A stretch of DNA of 64,000 nt from Bog-473 sp963745665 (GTDB lineage: Bacteria; Actinomycetota; Acidimicrobiia; Acidimicrobiales; RAAP-2): NCBI GenBank assembly GCA_963745665.1, contig CAVUYE010000003.1, positions 496,001 through 560,000 of the forward strand, in the 5' to 3' direction. The notes under the pieces are model-generated. The model was not told the origin of the DNA, made no database searches, and saw only the letters and a list, made by a program, of their open reading frames with translations. A program made the position numbers and the translations under genes. Of this stretch, positions 36,893 to 45,542 are shown piece after piece (within the stretch, counting starts at the first letter, position 1; every line of letters begins with the position of its first letter).

Positions 36893-37666
36893 ATGAGTTC
36901 TCCCGAGTTGTACGCCGTGCCGCGCGTGGTCGAGAGCGCCGACCGCTGCCACTTCTACCATGTCATGGAGATCCCTGGGTACGGCATGACGCAGGGAGGA
37001 CACTGGGACCTTCGCGGTGGCGAGGAGAGCTATGTGGGGCACGTCGACCTCGCTGGCAAGAGGGTCCTCGAGATCGGCCCTGCGTCCGGATACCTGACGT
37101 TCTGGATGGAATCGCGTGGTGCCGAGGTGGTCTCGGTCGAGCTCTCGCCCGAGCTGGCATGGGATGCAGTCCCGGACTCCCACCTGGACGTCAAGGAGTT
37201 CTCCCGAAGCCGGCTCGACGGCATGGAGGGTCTGCGCAACGGTTACTGGTTCGCTCATGAGCGCCTGCACAGCAAGGCCAAGGTGCACTACGGCAACGTC
37301 TACGACCTGCCCGACGAGCTGGGACGTTTCGACGTCGCCGTGCTCTGCGCCGTGCTGCTCCACGTGCGCGATCCGTTGCGGGTCGTCGAGAACTGTGCGC
37401 GTCTCTCCGACTCACTCGTCGTCACCGATCTCTCTCATCCCGACGTCCCGGAGGACGCCCCGGTCATGCAGTGGTTGTCCACACCGGAAGCGCCGAGTCT
37501 CGACACGTGGTGGAAGTTCAGCCCCCAGCTCTTCGTGCGCTTCGGCGAGGTACTCGGCTTCACGAACAATGTCGTTGCGCGCCATGAACAGGCGCTGACC
37601 CTCGAGGGCCAGTCGCGCTCTGCCGCTATGTTCTCGGTGGTCTCCTCCGGAAGGCCCGTGTCCTGA
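36893..37666 (+). CDS. Class I SAM-dependent methyltransferase
   Basis: A 257-residue methyltransferase with V-L-E-I-G-P-A-S-G-Y-L (SAM loop), V-V-S-V-E-L-S (acidic strand-2 end) and C-A-V-L-L-H-V-R-D-P. The N-terminal part has F-Y-H-V-M-E-I-P-G, seen in sugar or glycan methyltransferases. Only plus-strand gene in the second glycan island. ATG 36893 gives the shortest natural product. Confidence 0.82.
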   Translation: MSSPELYAVPRVVESADRCHFYHVMEIPGYGMTQGGHWDLRGGEESYVGHVDLAGKRVLEIGPASGYLTFWMESRGAEVVSVELSPELAWDAVPDSHLDVKEFSRSRLDGMEGLRNGYWFAHERLHSKAKVHYGNVYDLPDELGRFDVAVLCAVLLHVRDPLRVVENCARLSDSLVVTDLSHPDVPEDAPVMQWLSTPEAPSLDTWWKFSPQLFVRFGEVLGFTNNVVARHEQALTLEGQSRSAAMFSVVSSGRPVS

Positions 37667-37697
37667 CGCACACGCCGCTGTAAGCGGTCCTACCGGA

Positions 37698-38678
37698 TCA
37701 CTCGGCGCCCAGGAGCGCCCGTACCCGCGTGACGAGGGCGACCGGGTCGCCGAATTGGCTTTCGGCGTAGCTCCGGCCGGACTCTGACACCCGCGACCGC
37801 TCGGACTCGCTCTGCATGCTCGCCACCGCCGTGAGGAGCTCGTCCGGGCTGCTGAAGGTCCAGCCGCCCGTCTCCCGGGCGTGCACCACCGCCGGCCCGG
37901 CCTGGTCAGGCACGATGATCGGCGTCCCGAAGAGGAGGGCCTCAATACATTCTCGGGCGATGTGCCGGCCCGGCCCCAGGTCGATGCAGACGTTGGCGTG
38001 GGCGAGCAGCCGCCACAGATCCATCCGCGTGTCGACGGAGACCTTGCCGCGCAGCGTCCCGCCTTTCCACGCCCAGGCCAGCGCGTCCTCGACGACCACC
38101 ACATCGGCCTCGGGGAAGGCGGCGCCGACCCACTCCGCGGCAGGAGGGGGCACCTCGCCGGAATCGCCGGTGCGATCGCTGAGGAGGAGCAGGTAGTCCG
38201 TGAAGCCGAATCCGTGGTGACGATGCCGCTCCGCCAGCCGGTTCACCGGGACATGGACGCCGACCGGTTCGCTGCCGCCGACCAGCCACAGCCTCCGCCA
38301 GTCCGAGGAATGCAGGCCGCCCGGGTCCGAGACGACCAACACGGATGTCGGCTGCGCCGAGGCGAGCAGTTCCGCCACGTCGGCCGTGAGCTCGTCCACA
38401 ATGACCGTCGTGTCGGTCGGCAGTCCGTCCGGCCACCGCAGCGCCCCAGGGAGGCCCAAGCCGCGGAGATCGAACGCCCCGTCCGGCTCGAAACGTGCCG
38501 CGACACCTGTGACCATGACGGACACCGGCCCGCTCCGACTGGCTGCCCCGGCGAGTGACCTGGTGGCGAACGCCAGCTCGCTGCGGCGTTCGAGCCAGTG
38601 GCAGCCGAACACGACCGCCGCCGGTGCGTGCCCGCCACCCGCTACTGCATCGTGAGCGTCGCGTACCATCTGTCCCAT
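37698..38678 (-). CDS. Putative GT-B glycosyltransferase
   Basis: A 326-residue protein whose C-terminal half has the GT4-like donor segment H-A-N-V-C-I-D-L-G-P-G-R-H-I-A-R-E-C-I-E-A-L-L-F-G-T-P (written here in part as a motif: L-G-P-G then E-A-L-L-F-G-T-P-I-I-V-P). The N-terminal half has V-V-F-G-C-H-W but no recognisable family signature. The ATG overlaps the end of the upstream GT2 gene by 37 bases, so they are likely cotranslated. Acceptor and donor unknown. Confidence 0.72.
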   Translation of the reverse strand: MGQMVRDAHDAVAGGGHAPAAVVFGCHWLERRSELAFATRSLAGAASRSGPVSVMVTGVAARFEPDGAFDLRGLGLPGALRWPDGLPTDTTVIVDELTADVAELLASAQPTSVLVVSDPGGLHSSDWRRLWLVGGSEPVGVHVPVNRLAERHRHHGFGFTDYLLLLSDRTGDSGEVPPPAAEWVGAAFPEADVVVVEDALAWAWKGGTLRGKVSVDTRMDLWRLLAHANVCIDLGPGRHIARECIEALLFGTPIIVPDQAGPAVVHARETGGWTFSSPDELLTAVASMQSESERSRVSESGRSYAESQFGDPVALVTRVRALLGAE

Positions 38679-40366
38679 TCGTCCGACTCACCCAGGCCCG
38701 CCAGTCTGCAGGACGGATCGGCGCGAGTGAGGTGCGGGTTGAGGTAGCGGTCCCCGCCGGCGATGGAGTCCTTCCATCGATCGACGAACCGGACCACATC
38801 CCCCACGCCTCCCGCCGTGCCCCGGCTGGGTGACTCGTGGTGGATGAGCTCCGCGGCGGGCTCATAGATCGTTCGCAGACCCTTTGTGCCGGCGCGGAGG
38901 CAGTAGTCGACGTCGTTGAGATCGACCCCGAGCTCCTCGTCGAATCCGTCGAGGAGCTCGAAGATGTCACGTCGGGTTGCGAGGCACGCTCCCGTGACCG
39001 CAGAGCATTCGCGCGCGCACACCGCCATGTGCAGATAGCCGCCGCCGCTCCCGGCCAGGCCACCGAGCACGTGCCCAGCAGCCCCCGTGAGGCCGACGAC
39101 GAGGCCGCAGTGCTGCAGCCGACGGTCGGGATAGAGGAGCCGGGCCCCCACGGCCGCCACGTCGGGCCGCAGAGCCTGGGCGCACAGCGCGGAGAGCCAC
39201 CCGCCCTGGTGCGCCTCGATGTCGTTGTTCAGGAACAGCAGGATCTCCCCGCGGGCCTCGTGGGCCCCGGCGTTGTTCAGAGCGGCCCAGTTGAAGGGCC
39301 GGGGATCGACCAGCACGTGGACGTCGGAGCTGTCCGCCAGGCGTTCCACCAGCGTGAGGGTCTCGGGGTCGGTGGAGCCGTTGTCGATGAGCACCAGTTC
39401 GACGGTGTGGCTGCTCGTGGTGGCCGCAATGGATTCCACGCAGGTGCGGAGCAGTCGTGGCTCGTCACGGAAGGGGATGAGGATGCTCACCGGGACGTCG
39501 GTCCGGTCCGGCCGCGCTAGGCGACGGCTGCCGGGCGCCACGCCGGACTCGACAGTCGCAGCGTCCCCCCGGCGCCGCAGCGCCGCCTCGATGTGCGGGA
39601 ACGATGTCGCATCGGCGGGCACGGCGTCATAGGTCGAGCGATGGCACAGCACCTCGGGGATGTGGACCACGGCGTCAGCCGCTTCGGTGGCAGCCAACGC
39701 GCACTCGTGCTCGAGCGCGCGTGCATCCGATGCCACGAGGGGCGGCAGGTGGTCCGCCACCAGTGCGCCGATGGCCAGGGGGCGGCCGATGTAGGCGCTC
39801 GACAGCAGGAACTCGGGCGAGAAATCGGGCTTCAACTGCGGCGCCTCCCACGTGCCGTCGGCCCGTTGCTCGTCCTCGTCCGCATAGACGACATTCGTCG
39901 GCGTGAGCGCGGCACTCAGCAGGGTGACCGCGTCGGGCGCCCAGACGTCGCCCTGAAAGAGCAGGGCCCGCGGGAGCCCCTGGCCCGCCTCCATCCCGAT
40001 GCCGAGGAGCTCTCGTGCTGAGCAAGGTCCCTTCGCCTGAAGGACCCGGACCCGCCGACGGTCCCGCAAGGACGTGCAGGCGTGCACGAGCTTCCGGATC
40101 TCGTGCGACTGGTCCTCGGCGGTGACCACAGTCAGCGACCATCCACCGCGCTGGCGCCGGACGCTCCGGAGCGTGCGCCGGACGGCGTCCGGATCGCAAT
40201 GGGCCACGGGCATGATCAGGCGCAGAGGGGTTCTCCGGGTCGGGCGAACCTTCCGTGCCCGCTGCTCCTCACGGCTGCGGGACCAGGCCGCGTAGGGCCC
40301 AGGGTCCTGGGAGACGTCGAGGGGGAGGGGCGGCGGCTCGCGAGGGGCGAAGAGCACCCGTTCCAC
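38642..40366 (-). CDS. Family 2 glycosyltransferase with degenerate N-terminal repeat
   Basis: A 574-residue protein. The C-terminal GT2 domain (about 270-520) is intact: V-S-I-L-I-P-F-R-D, V-L-I-D-N-G-S-T-D-P-E, F-L-N-N-D-I-E-A-H (DxD), L-G-V-D-L-N-D-V-D-Y-C-L-R. The N-terminal 250 residues resemble a second GT2 domain (R-L-I-M-P-V-A, Y-A-D-E-D-E) with weaker motifs. This tandem form is frequent in O-antigen assembly. ATG 40366; divergent from the aminotransferase gene by 76 bases. Confidence 0.88.
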   Translation of the reverse strand: MERVLFAPREPPPLPLDVSQDPGPYAAWSRSREEQRARKVRPTRRTPLRLIMPVAHCDPDAVRRTLRSVRRQRGGWSLTVVTAEDQSHEIRKLVHACTSLRDRRRVRVLQAKGPCSARELLGIGMEAGQGLPRALLFQGDVWAPDAVTLLSAALTPTNVVYADEDEQRADGTWEAPQLKPDFSPEFLLSSAYIGRPLAIGALVADHLPPLVASDARALEHECALAATEAADAVVHIPEVLCHRSTYDAVPADATSFPHIEAALRRRGDAATVESGVAPGSRRLARPDRTDVPVSILIPFRDEPRLLRTCVESIAATTSSHTVELVLIDNGSTDPETLTLVERLADSSDVHVLVDPRPFNWAALNNAGAHEARGEILLFLNNDIEAHQGGWLSALCAQALRPDVAAVGARLLYPDRRLQHCGLVVGLTGAAGHVLGGLAGSGGGYLHMAVCARECSAVTGACLATRRDIFELLDGFDEELGVDLNDVDYCLRAGTKGLRTIYEPAAELIHHESPSRGTAGGVGDVVRFVDRWKDSIAGGDRYLNPHLTRADPSCRLAGLGESDEWDRWYATLTMQ

Positions 40367-40442
40367 GCGGGCAATCTAGTGGACCCCGCTGAGGTGGATG
40401 GCGCGTTGGCGCAGCTGAGCGTGGACCTGTCACGATTCGCCG

Positions 40443-41531
40443 ATGGGGATAACCGACCGCCTCCTCATGGGGCCGGGACCTTCGAATTCGTACCCGGAAG
40501 TCACCATGGCCCTGGCCGGTCCCGTGCTCGGCCACCTCGATCCGCAGTTCCTGGCCCTGCTGGACAGCACGAACGACCACCTGCGCCAGGCCTTCGCGAC
40601 CTCCAACGCGCTCACCCTCCCCCTCAGCGGCACGGGATCCGCTGGCATGGAGGCGTCCTTCGTGAACTTCGTCCGCCCTGGTGACCCCGTCGTGGTCGGC
40701 GTCAACGGCGTCTTCGGCGAGCGGATGTGCGAGGTTGCCTTCCGCCACGGGGCGGAGGTCGTCCGGGTCGACGCCGAGTGGGGTGAGCCGATCGATCCGG
40801 ACAGCCTGCTGGCGGCCCACCCGGCGCCGGCGCTGATCGCGGTCGTCCACGCCGAGACGTCCACGGGCGTGCGCAACGACATCGCGCCGCTGGGTCGGGG
40901 CAAGGGCGAGGCCCTCCTGTTGGTTGACATGGTGACATCGCTCGGGGGGATCGAGGTCGCCGTCGACGACTGGTCCGTCGACATTGCCTACAGCGGGACC
41001 CAGAAGTGCCTGGGCGTTCCGCCGGGGCTCTCCCCGTTCACTGTCTCCCCGCGGGCCTTAGAGCGGATCGTCGAGCGACCCTCGAGCTGGTACCTCGATC
41101 TCAATCTCCTGGCGCGCTACGTCAACGATGCCTCCGGCGGCGCGCGGGTCTACCACCACACGGCTCCCGTGGTGATGGTGGCCGCGCTGCACGCCGGCCT
41201 CGGGGTCCTGCTCGACGAGGGCCTCAAAGCTTCGTGGGCGCGCCATGCCGAGTGCGGCCAGTTCCTGCAGGACGGGTTGGAAGGCCTTGGCCTCGAACTG
41301 CTCGTGGCCGCCGACCATCGTCTCCCGCAGCTCACCACGGTCAGGATCCCGGCCGGGGTCGACGACGTCGCGGTGCGGGGCGAGCTCCTCTCGACCTACG
41401 GCATAGAGATCGGCGCCGGTGCCGGCCGGCTAGCCGGGCAGATCTGGCGTATCGGCTGCATGGGGCACACCGCACGCCGGCGCAACGTTGTCGCGCTGCT
41501 GGGCGCGTTGGGGGAGGTGCTCGGACGATGA
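40443..41531 (+). CDS. Alanine-glyoxylate / serine-pyruvate aminotransferase family protein
   Basis: A 362-residue fold-type I PLP enzyme: M-G-P-G-P-S-N at the N-terminus, G-T-G-S-A-G-M-E-A, H-A-E-T-S-T-G-V, D-M-V-T-S-L-G-G (PLP ring Asp) and the Schiff-base Lys in S-G-T-Q-K-C-L-G. It probably exchanges amino groups between serine or alanine and glyoxylate or pyruvate. A rare TTA leucine codon lies at 41058-41060. The stop overlaps the ATG of the GNAT gene. Confidence 0.9.
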   Translation: MGITDRLLMGPGPSNSYPEVTMALAGPVLGHLDPQFLALLDSTNDHLRQAFATSNALTLPLSGTGSAGMEASFVNFVRPGDPVVVGVNGVFGERMCEVAFRHGAEVVRVDAEWGEPIDPDSLLAAHPAPALIAVVHAETSTGVRNDIAPLGRGKGEALLLVDMVTSLGGIEVAVDDWSVDIAYSGTQKCLGVPPGLSPFTVSPRALERIVERPSSWYLDLNLLARYVNDASGGARVYHHTAPVVMVAALHAGLGVLLDEGLKASWARHAECGQFLQDGLEGLGLELLVAADHRLPQLTTVRIPAGVDDVAVRGELLSTYGIEIGAGAGRLAGQIWRIGCMGHTARRRNVVALLGALGEVLGR

Positions 41532-42148
41532 CTGCGGCCAGGGCGGTCCGCCACGCACCGCTGGAGCTCCGCGGGAAGCGGGTACTGCTGCGTTCGTTGA
41601 CGGAGAACGACTTTGCCGCCTGGCACGAGGTGCGGACCCGGTGTGCCAGCTGGCTGCTCCGATGGGAGCCCCGGCCCAAGGGAGCGCCCGCGCCGTCGGA
41701 GGACCGGCCCAGCTTCGCGGCGCGCTGCGGCATTCGTGAACGGGAGCGGCACCTGGGCACCGGTTACGGCTTCGGCATCTTCGTGGGCGAGCGCTTCGCC
41801 GGCGAGGTGACGCTTTCGTCCATTCAGCGCGGACCGTTCCAGAGCGCCTACATCGGGTACTGGGTCGACGAGGCCCTGGCCGGCCGCGGGCTGGTGCCTG
41901 AGGCAGTGGTCGTCACGCTCCGGTTCGCCTTCGAGGCCATTTCGCTGCATCGGGTGGAGATCTCCATCATCCCGAGGAACACGGCCAGCCGCCGGGTCGT
42001 CGAGAAGCTCGGCATCCGCGAGGAGGGCGTTGCCCTCCGCTTTCTCGAGATCGACGGGGAGTGGGAGGATCACGTGCGTTACGGCATCACCGCGGAGGAA
42101 TGGGCCGTACGCGAACGCGCCCTGGTCGAGGAGTGGCTGGAAGACTGA
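41528..42148 (+). CDS. GNAT acetyltransferase, RimJ/RimL type
   Basis: A 206-residue acetyltransferase: L-R-G-K-R-V-L-L-R-S-L near the start, Y-I-G-Y-W-V-D-E-A-L-A-G-R-G (acetyl-CoA loop) and N-T-A-S-R-R-V-V-E-K-L-G-I. RimJ-like members acetylate N-terminal residues of ribosomal proteins or small substrates. ATG coupled to the aminotransferase stop. Confidence 0.88.
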   Translation: MTAARAVRHAPLELRGKRVLLRSLTENDFAAWHEVRTRCASWLLRWEPRPKGAPAPSEDRPSFAARCGIRERERHLGTGYGFGIFVGERFAGEVTLSSIQRGPFQSAYIGYWVDEALAGRGLVPEAVVVTLRFAFEAISLHRVEISIIPRNTASRRVVEKLGIREEGVALRFLEIDGEWEDHVRYGITAEEWAVRERALVEEWLED

Positions 42149-42151
42149 GCG

Positions 42152-43189
42152 TCAGGTCTCGCCACCGCTCACGACGGACGGTGAATGGCGGAAGAATTGC
42201 TCCACGTCGTGCTCGTAGGTGTACGACAGCGGCTTGCGACCGCTCTGCCGGCGGAGGCGCAAGCCCCGGATGAAGGTCTGCACGGCGCCCGCACTGGTGG
42301 CGTTGTAGGTGAAGCCGGTGGCGGCGAAGCGCCTCGTGTCGACGCCGCGGCCGTAGCGGAGCAGGTCCTCGAGCTCGGACGGCAGGTCGAACAGCCGGGC
42401 CAGGGGGCGGATCTTCAATGGGCTGAAGGGTGACAGCGGGACCAGCCTCGTCCCGCAGATGGTCGCGACCTCGCTCCACGGGAGCCGCCCCTCGGCGGCC
42501 ACGTTGTAGAGACCCGGGATGCCGGCCTGGGTGACGTGCAGCAGCGCGCGCACCACGTCGTCCTCCTCAATGAACTGCAGGAGCGGATCGAAGCCGAAGA
42601 TGGACGGGCACACGGGTCGCGAGAGGTTCCGGCTGATCGGGGTGGTGAGGTGCTCACCCAGAACGTTGGCGAAGCGCAGCACGGTGACCCTGGTACCGGG
42701 ATTGTCTTCGGCAAAGTCGCGTATGAGCCCGTCGGCCTCGACGAGCGCACGCTCCACGCTGTTCTTCACCGGGCTCGTCCTTGGCGTGTCCTCCTGGAAG
42801 GTGTTCGGGTCGCTGGCGGCGGCGCCGTAGACGAGGGTCGACGACTTGACCACGATGTGGCGGACCGACGAGCCGGCCGCTCCCGCCGCCGCCAACAGGT
42901 TCATCGTCCCGATGACATTGATCTCGTGCATGGCCCGCCTCGGCACCGAGGAGGAGTTGGTGATCATGAAGGTATGGAGGATCGTGTCGACCTGAGTCGC
43001 CTTCACGATCCGGTTCATGATGGAGTAGGTCTGGTCGGCCCGGACGAATTCGGCTCGCTCGAAGGGGACCGATGGCGCCCGTGTCCCCATGCCGAGGATC
43101 ACGTCCATGCTCGGGTCTGTCTCCAGGGCCTGGATCATCCGCCCACCCCAGAACGTGTCGGCTCCGGTCACGAGGACTCGACGGCTCAC
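42152..43189 (-). CDS. NAD-dependent epimerase/dehydratase (extended SDR)
   Basis: A 345-residue SDR with V-L-V-T-G-A-D-T-F-W-G-G (a modified glycine-rich loop with W), and K-S-S-T-L-V-Y-G. The usual Y-x-x-x-K is not clear at the expected place, where S-P-V-K-N-S appears, so catalysis may differ. With the acyltransferase gene directly upstream it matches a conserved actinobacterial pair (resembling the M. tuberculosis Rv0501-Rv0502 neighbours). GTG 43189. Ends three bases from the convergent GNAT gene. Confidence 0.82.
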   Translation of the reverse strand: MSRRVLVTGADTFWGGRMIQALETDPSMDVILGMGTRAPSVPFERAEFVRADQTYSIMNRIVKATQVDTILHTFMITNSSSVPRRAMHEINVIGTMNLLAAAGAAGSSVRHIVVKSSTLVYGAAASDPNTFQEDTPRTSPVKNSVERALVEADGLIRDFAEDNPGTRVTVLRFANVLGEHLTTPISRNLSRPVCPSIFGFDPLLQFIEEDDVVRALLHVTQAGIPGLYNVAAEGRLPWSEVATICGTRLVPLSPFSPLKIRPLARLFDLPSELEDLLRYGRGVDTRRFAATGFTYNATSAGAVQTFIRGLRLRRQSGRKPLSYTYEHDVEQFFRHSPSVVSGGET

Positions 43190-43196
43190 CGGTGCC

Positions 43197-44078
43197 TCAG
43201 CCGAACCAGATGCTGCGCCGGTCGCGCAGCATGTCGTAGACAGATTCCTGGAGCAAGGCGCGGATGCGCTCTGACTCCTCCATGATCCGGCTCTTCGAAT
43301 AGCGGTCCTGGTCCGCGGGAACATTGAAATGCACCGGCGCCAGCACGCGCAGCTTGAACTTGGCGGGGAACGGCGTCACCACCCCGAGCGGTCCGAGCGC
43401 GAGCACGTTGGCAGTGATCGGGAAATACGGGAGTCCGAGGGCGCGGGCCACAGACGGGAGCCGCAGCACCACAGGCATTGCCTCCTCGGCGCCGACGACA
43501 GCGATGGGTATGACGGGGACGCCGGCGCGCATGGCGATCTCGACGAAGCCGCCGCGGCCGAAGCGTCGGAGCTGGTAGCGATCGGTGAACGACTTCGAGG
43601 TTCCCTTGGTGCCCTCGGGAAAGACGAGAGCCAGTTGCCGTTGGTCCTTTAGGAGCCGGTAGGCGTTGGCCGGGCGTGCCGACACCCCGCCGGCGCGTGC
43701 CCACAGGGTCCCGACGACCGGTACGGTCCGGAAGAAGTAGTCGGCCAACCCGTAGACGGGCCGTCCGAGCTCCTTCTCGATCCCATGCATGATGACCGGC
43801 GCGTCCGACGGGATGGCGCCCGCGTGGTTGGCGACGAGGAGCGCGCCACCCTCGGCCGGGATCCGCTCGAGACCCTCCCACTCCGCGCGGAACCACTTGG
43901 AGTACACGGGCTCGTACAACGCCCTGACCAGCGCCCGCGTCCGTTCGGAGCGACCCCATTCGTCGACGTCCGACAGCCGGGGATCCTCGGGTTCATCGCT
44001 TTGGTCGGAGGCGATGCGGATCGGCACGACGGCAGTCGATCGGTTCTTCTCGCCGACAACCTGGCGCCCGCTGGCCAT
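43197..44078 (-). CDS. Lysophospholipid acyltransferase family (PlsC-like) protein
   Basis: A 293-residue acyltransferase. Motif I reads N-H-A-G-A-I-P-S-D (the NHx4D box with a longer spacing, as in the actinobacterial subgroup), motif III F-P-E-G-T-K-G-T and motif IV V-P-V-I-P-I. It likely transfers fatty acyl groups to a lysophospholipid or glycolipid at the inner membrane. Seven bases separate it from the SDR gene downstream. Confidence 0.86.
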   Translation of the reverse strand: MASGRQVVGEKNRSTAVVPIRIASDQSDEPEDPRLSDVDEWGRSERTRALVRALYEPVYSKWFRAEWEGLERIPAEGGALLVANHAGAIPSDAPVIMHGIEKELGRPVYGLADYFFRTVPVVGTLWARAGGVSARPANAYRLLKDQRQLALVFPEGTKGTSKSFTDRYQLRRFGRGGFVEIAMRAGVPVIPIAVVGAEEAMPVVLRLPSVARALGLPYFPITANVLALGPLGVVTPFPAKFKLRVLAPVHFNVPADQDRYSKSRIMEESERIRALLQESVYDMLRDRRSIWFG

Positions 44079-44125
44079 CGTGCCATCGTACCGATCACCG
44101 GGCGACGGGATTCTGGCCGATCGGG

Positions 44126-45406
44126 CTACGGGCGGGCAGCCCCTATGAGGCCCTCGGTGAAGATGGGGGAGTAGGACACCGTCGACCCGGTGAAGGGGGC
44201 TTGGATCACGGTATCGGTCCCGTAGGGCCCTGAACCGGTGTACATGACGACGTGGTCGACCTGGCTGTCCCCGTCGAGGTTGTAATAGAAGAGCAGGTCA
44301 CCCGGCTGCAACGCATCGAGCGACACGTGCGTCAGGGCGGGCCACTCGGTCTCGGTCGTCCTCGGAATGGTGACGCCCGCCTGGCCCCAGGCCCACTGCA
44401 CGAGTCCCGAGCAGTCGAACCCCACGCCGGGCTGCTCGCCACCGAAGACGTAGGGAACACCCAACTGGGTCACGGCCGCCTGCACGGCGGCCATCCCGGC
44501 ACTGCCGCCCTCGGAAGATCCTCCGACCGGTCCGGTGGTCCCCGCCGCCTGGTTGGCCGCCGTCGTTGCGGCGGCGCCGCTCGATGAACCTCCGACTGCT
44601 CCGGCAACGGTTGCCGCGGCGGCGGCGGCGGCCGCTGCTTGTTGCTGCGCCGCTGCGCTCCGTGCGGCCGCGGCGGCCGCGGCTTCTTGCTGCGCCTCTT
44701 GAATGGCTGCAGCCGCCACTTCCTGGGCCAGTTGACCCTGCACCTGGCTCAAGGTCGCCTTCGTCGTTGCCGCTTCCTGTTCGTTGGCCTGCGCGAGTGA
44801 CTTTGCCTGCGCAGCCTCCGACTGAGCTTGCGATGCCTCCGCCTGCTGCGCCGCTTCCTGCGACTGCAGGCGCGATTCCGACTGCAGCAGCGAGGTCTCG
44901 TCCTTCGTCAGGTTGCCGACGATCTGATTGGTGTACTGATTGCGCGCTTCGTTCATCGTCGCCGACGTCGAGAAATAAGAAGCGAGTCCGGTCTCCGGAG
45001 TCCCGTAGATGTAGGCCTGCACCGCGTCGGCCGCGACGAGCCGTCGGTCGACGTTCACGGCAGAGCGTTCGTGCACCAGGTTGGCGGCGATCGTCTGCAA
45101 CGCCGTTTGCGCGTTCTGGAGGTTCTGCTCAGCTGTGTTGTACTTGTCGTCGAGCACGGAGGTCTGCTGCTCCTCCTGGGACAGTGTTGCCTCTATCTGG
45201 CCGACTTGCGACTGGGTGGCGTTGATCTGCGACTGATTCGGCGCCGGTCCGGGCAGCGTGGTCGATGTCGTCGCGCCCGCGGTCGCCGCCGTCGACAACG
45301 CGGCGATGAGACCGACGATCATGGTCACTCTGACAAGAGGAGCCCGCCTGCGGGCAGTGCCCCGACGATTCACTGCATCCACGGCGCAACAGCGTAATGC
45401 CTGCAT
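44126..45406 (-). CDS. Secreted NlpC/P60 peptidoglycan hydrolase with coiled coil
   Basis: A 426-residue protein: signal peptide (about residues 22-45), a long Gln/Ala-rich coiled coil (about 60-255), an Ala-rich low-complexity linker, and a C-terminal C40 domain. Catalytic Cys lies in G-F-D-C-S-G-L-V and His in Q-V-D-H-V-V-M-Y; the third residue is near I-Q-A-P-F. This layout is like RipA/CwlO-type D,L-endopeptidases, in which the coiled coil keeps the enzyme inactive until bound by a partner. ATG 45406 chosen for a compact signal peptide; ATG 45448 is possible. Confidence 0.88.
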   Translation of the reverse strand: MQALRCCAVDAVNRRGTARRRAPLVRVTMIVGLIAALSTAATAGATTSTTLPGPAPNQSQINATQSQVGQIEATLSQEEQQTSVLDDKYNTAEQNLQNAQTALQTIAANLVHERSAVNVDRRLVAADAVQAYIYGTPETGLASYFSTSATMNEARNQYTNQIVGNLTKDETSLLQSESRLQSQEAAQQAEASQAQSEAAQAKSLAQANEQEAATTKATLSQVQGQLAQEVAAAAIQEAQQEAAAAAAARSAAAQQQAAAAAAAAATVAGAVGGSSSGAAATTAANQAAGTTGPVGGSSEGGSAGMAAVQAAVTQLGVPYVFGGEQPGVGFDCSGLVQWAWGQAGVTIPRTTETEWPALTHVSLDALQPGDLLFYYNLDGDSQVDHVVMYTGSGPYGTDTVIQAPFTGSTVSYSPIFTEGLIGAARP

Positions 45407-45505
45407 GGTGGCATATTCGGCATCCCCTCTGTTTCCGTCCGGTTGCATCCCGGCTTGGCGCGCAGTTCAGCTTCCGTTCGTCTATCGGCTGAATGAGGGA
45501 TTCGA

Positions 45506-45534
45506 TTGACCGTCGACGTTTGTCTCCATAGGGT
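45506..45534 (+). promoter_or_regulatory. Putative sigma70-type promoter for the carboxylesterase gene
   Basis: TTGACC at 45506-45511 and TAGGGT at 45529-45534 are separated by 17 bases. Transcription would start close to the GTG at 45543, giving a leaderless or near-leaderless message. The gap 45407-45542 is the divergent promoter region between the NlpC/P60 and esterase genes. Confidence 0.5.
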
Positions 45535-45542
45535 CCCCGTTC

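Noticed and set aside
44590..44720. GC-rich repetitive tract within the NlpC/P60 gene
   Set aside because: It encodes the Ala-rich coiled-coil/linker region in frame; simple low-complexity coding sequence, not a CRISPR or mobile repeat.
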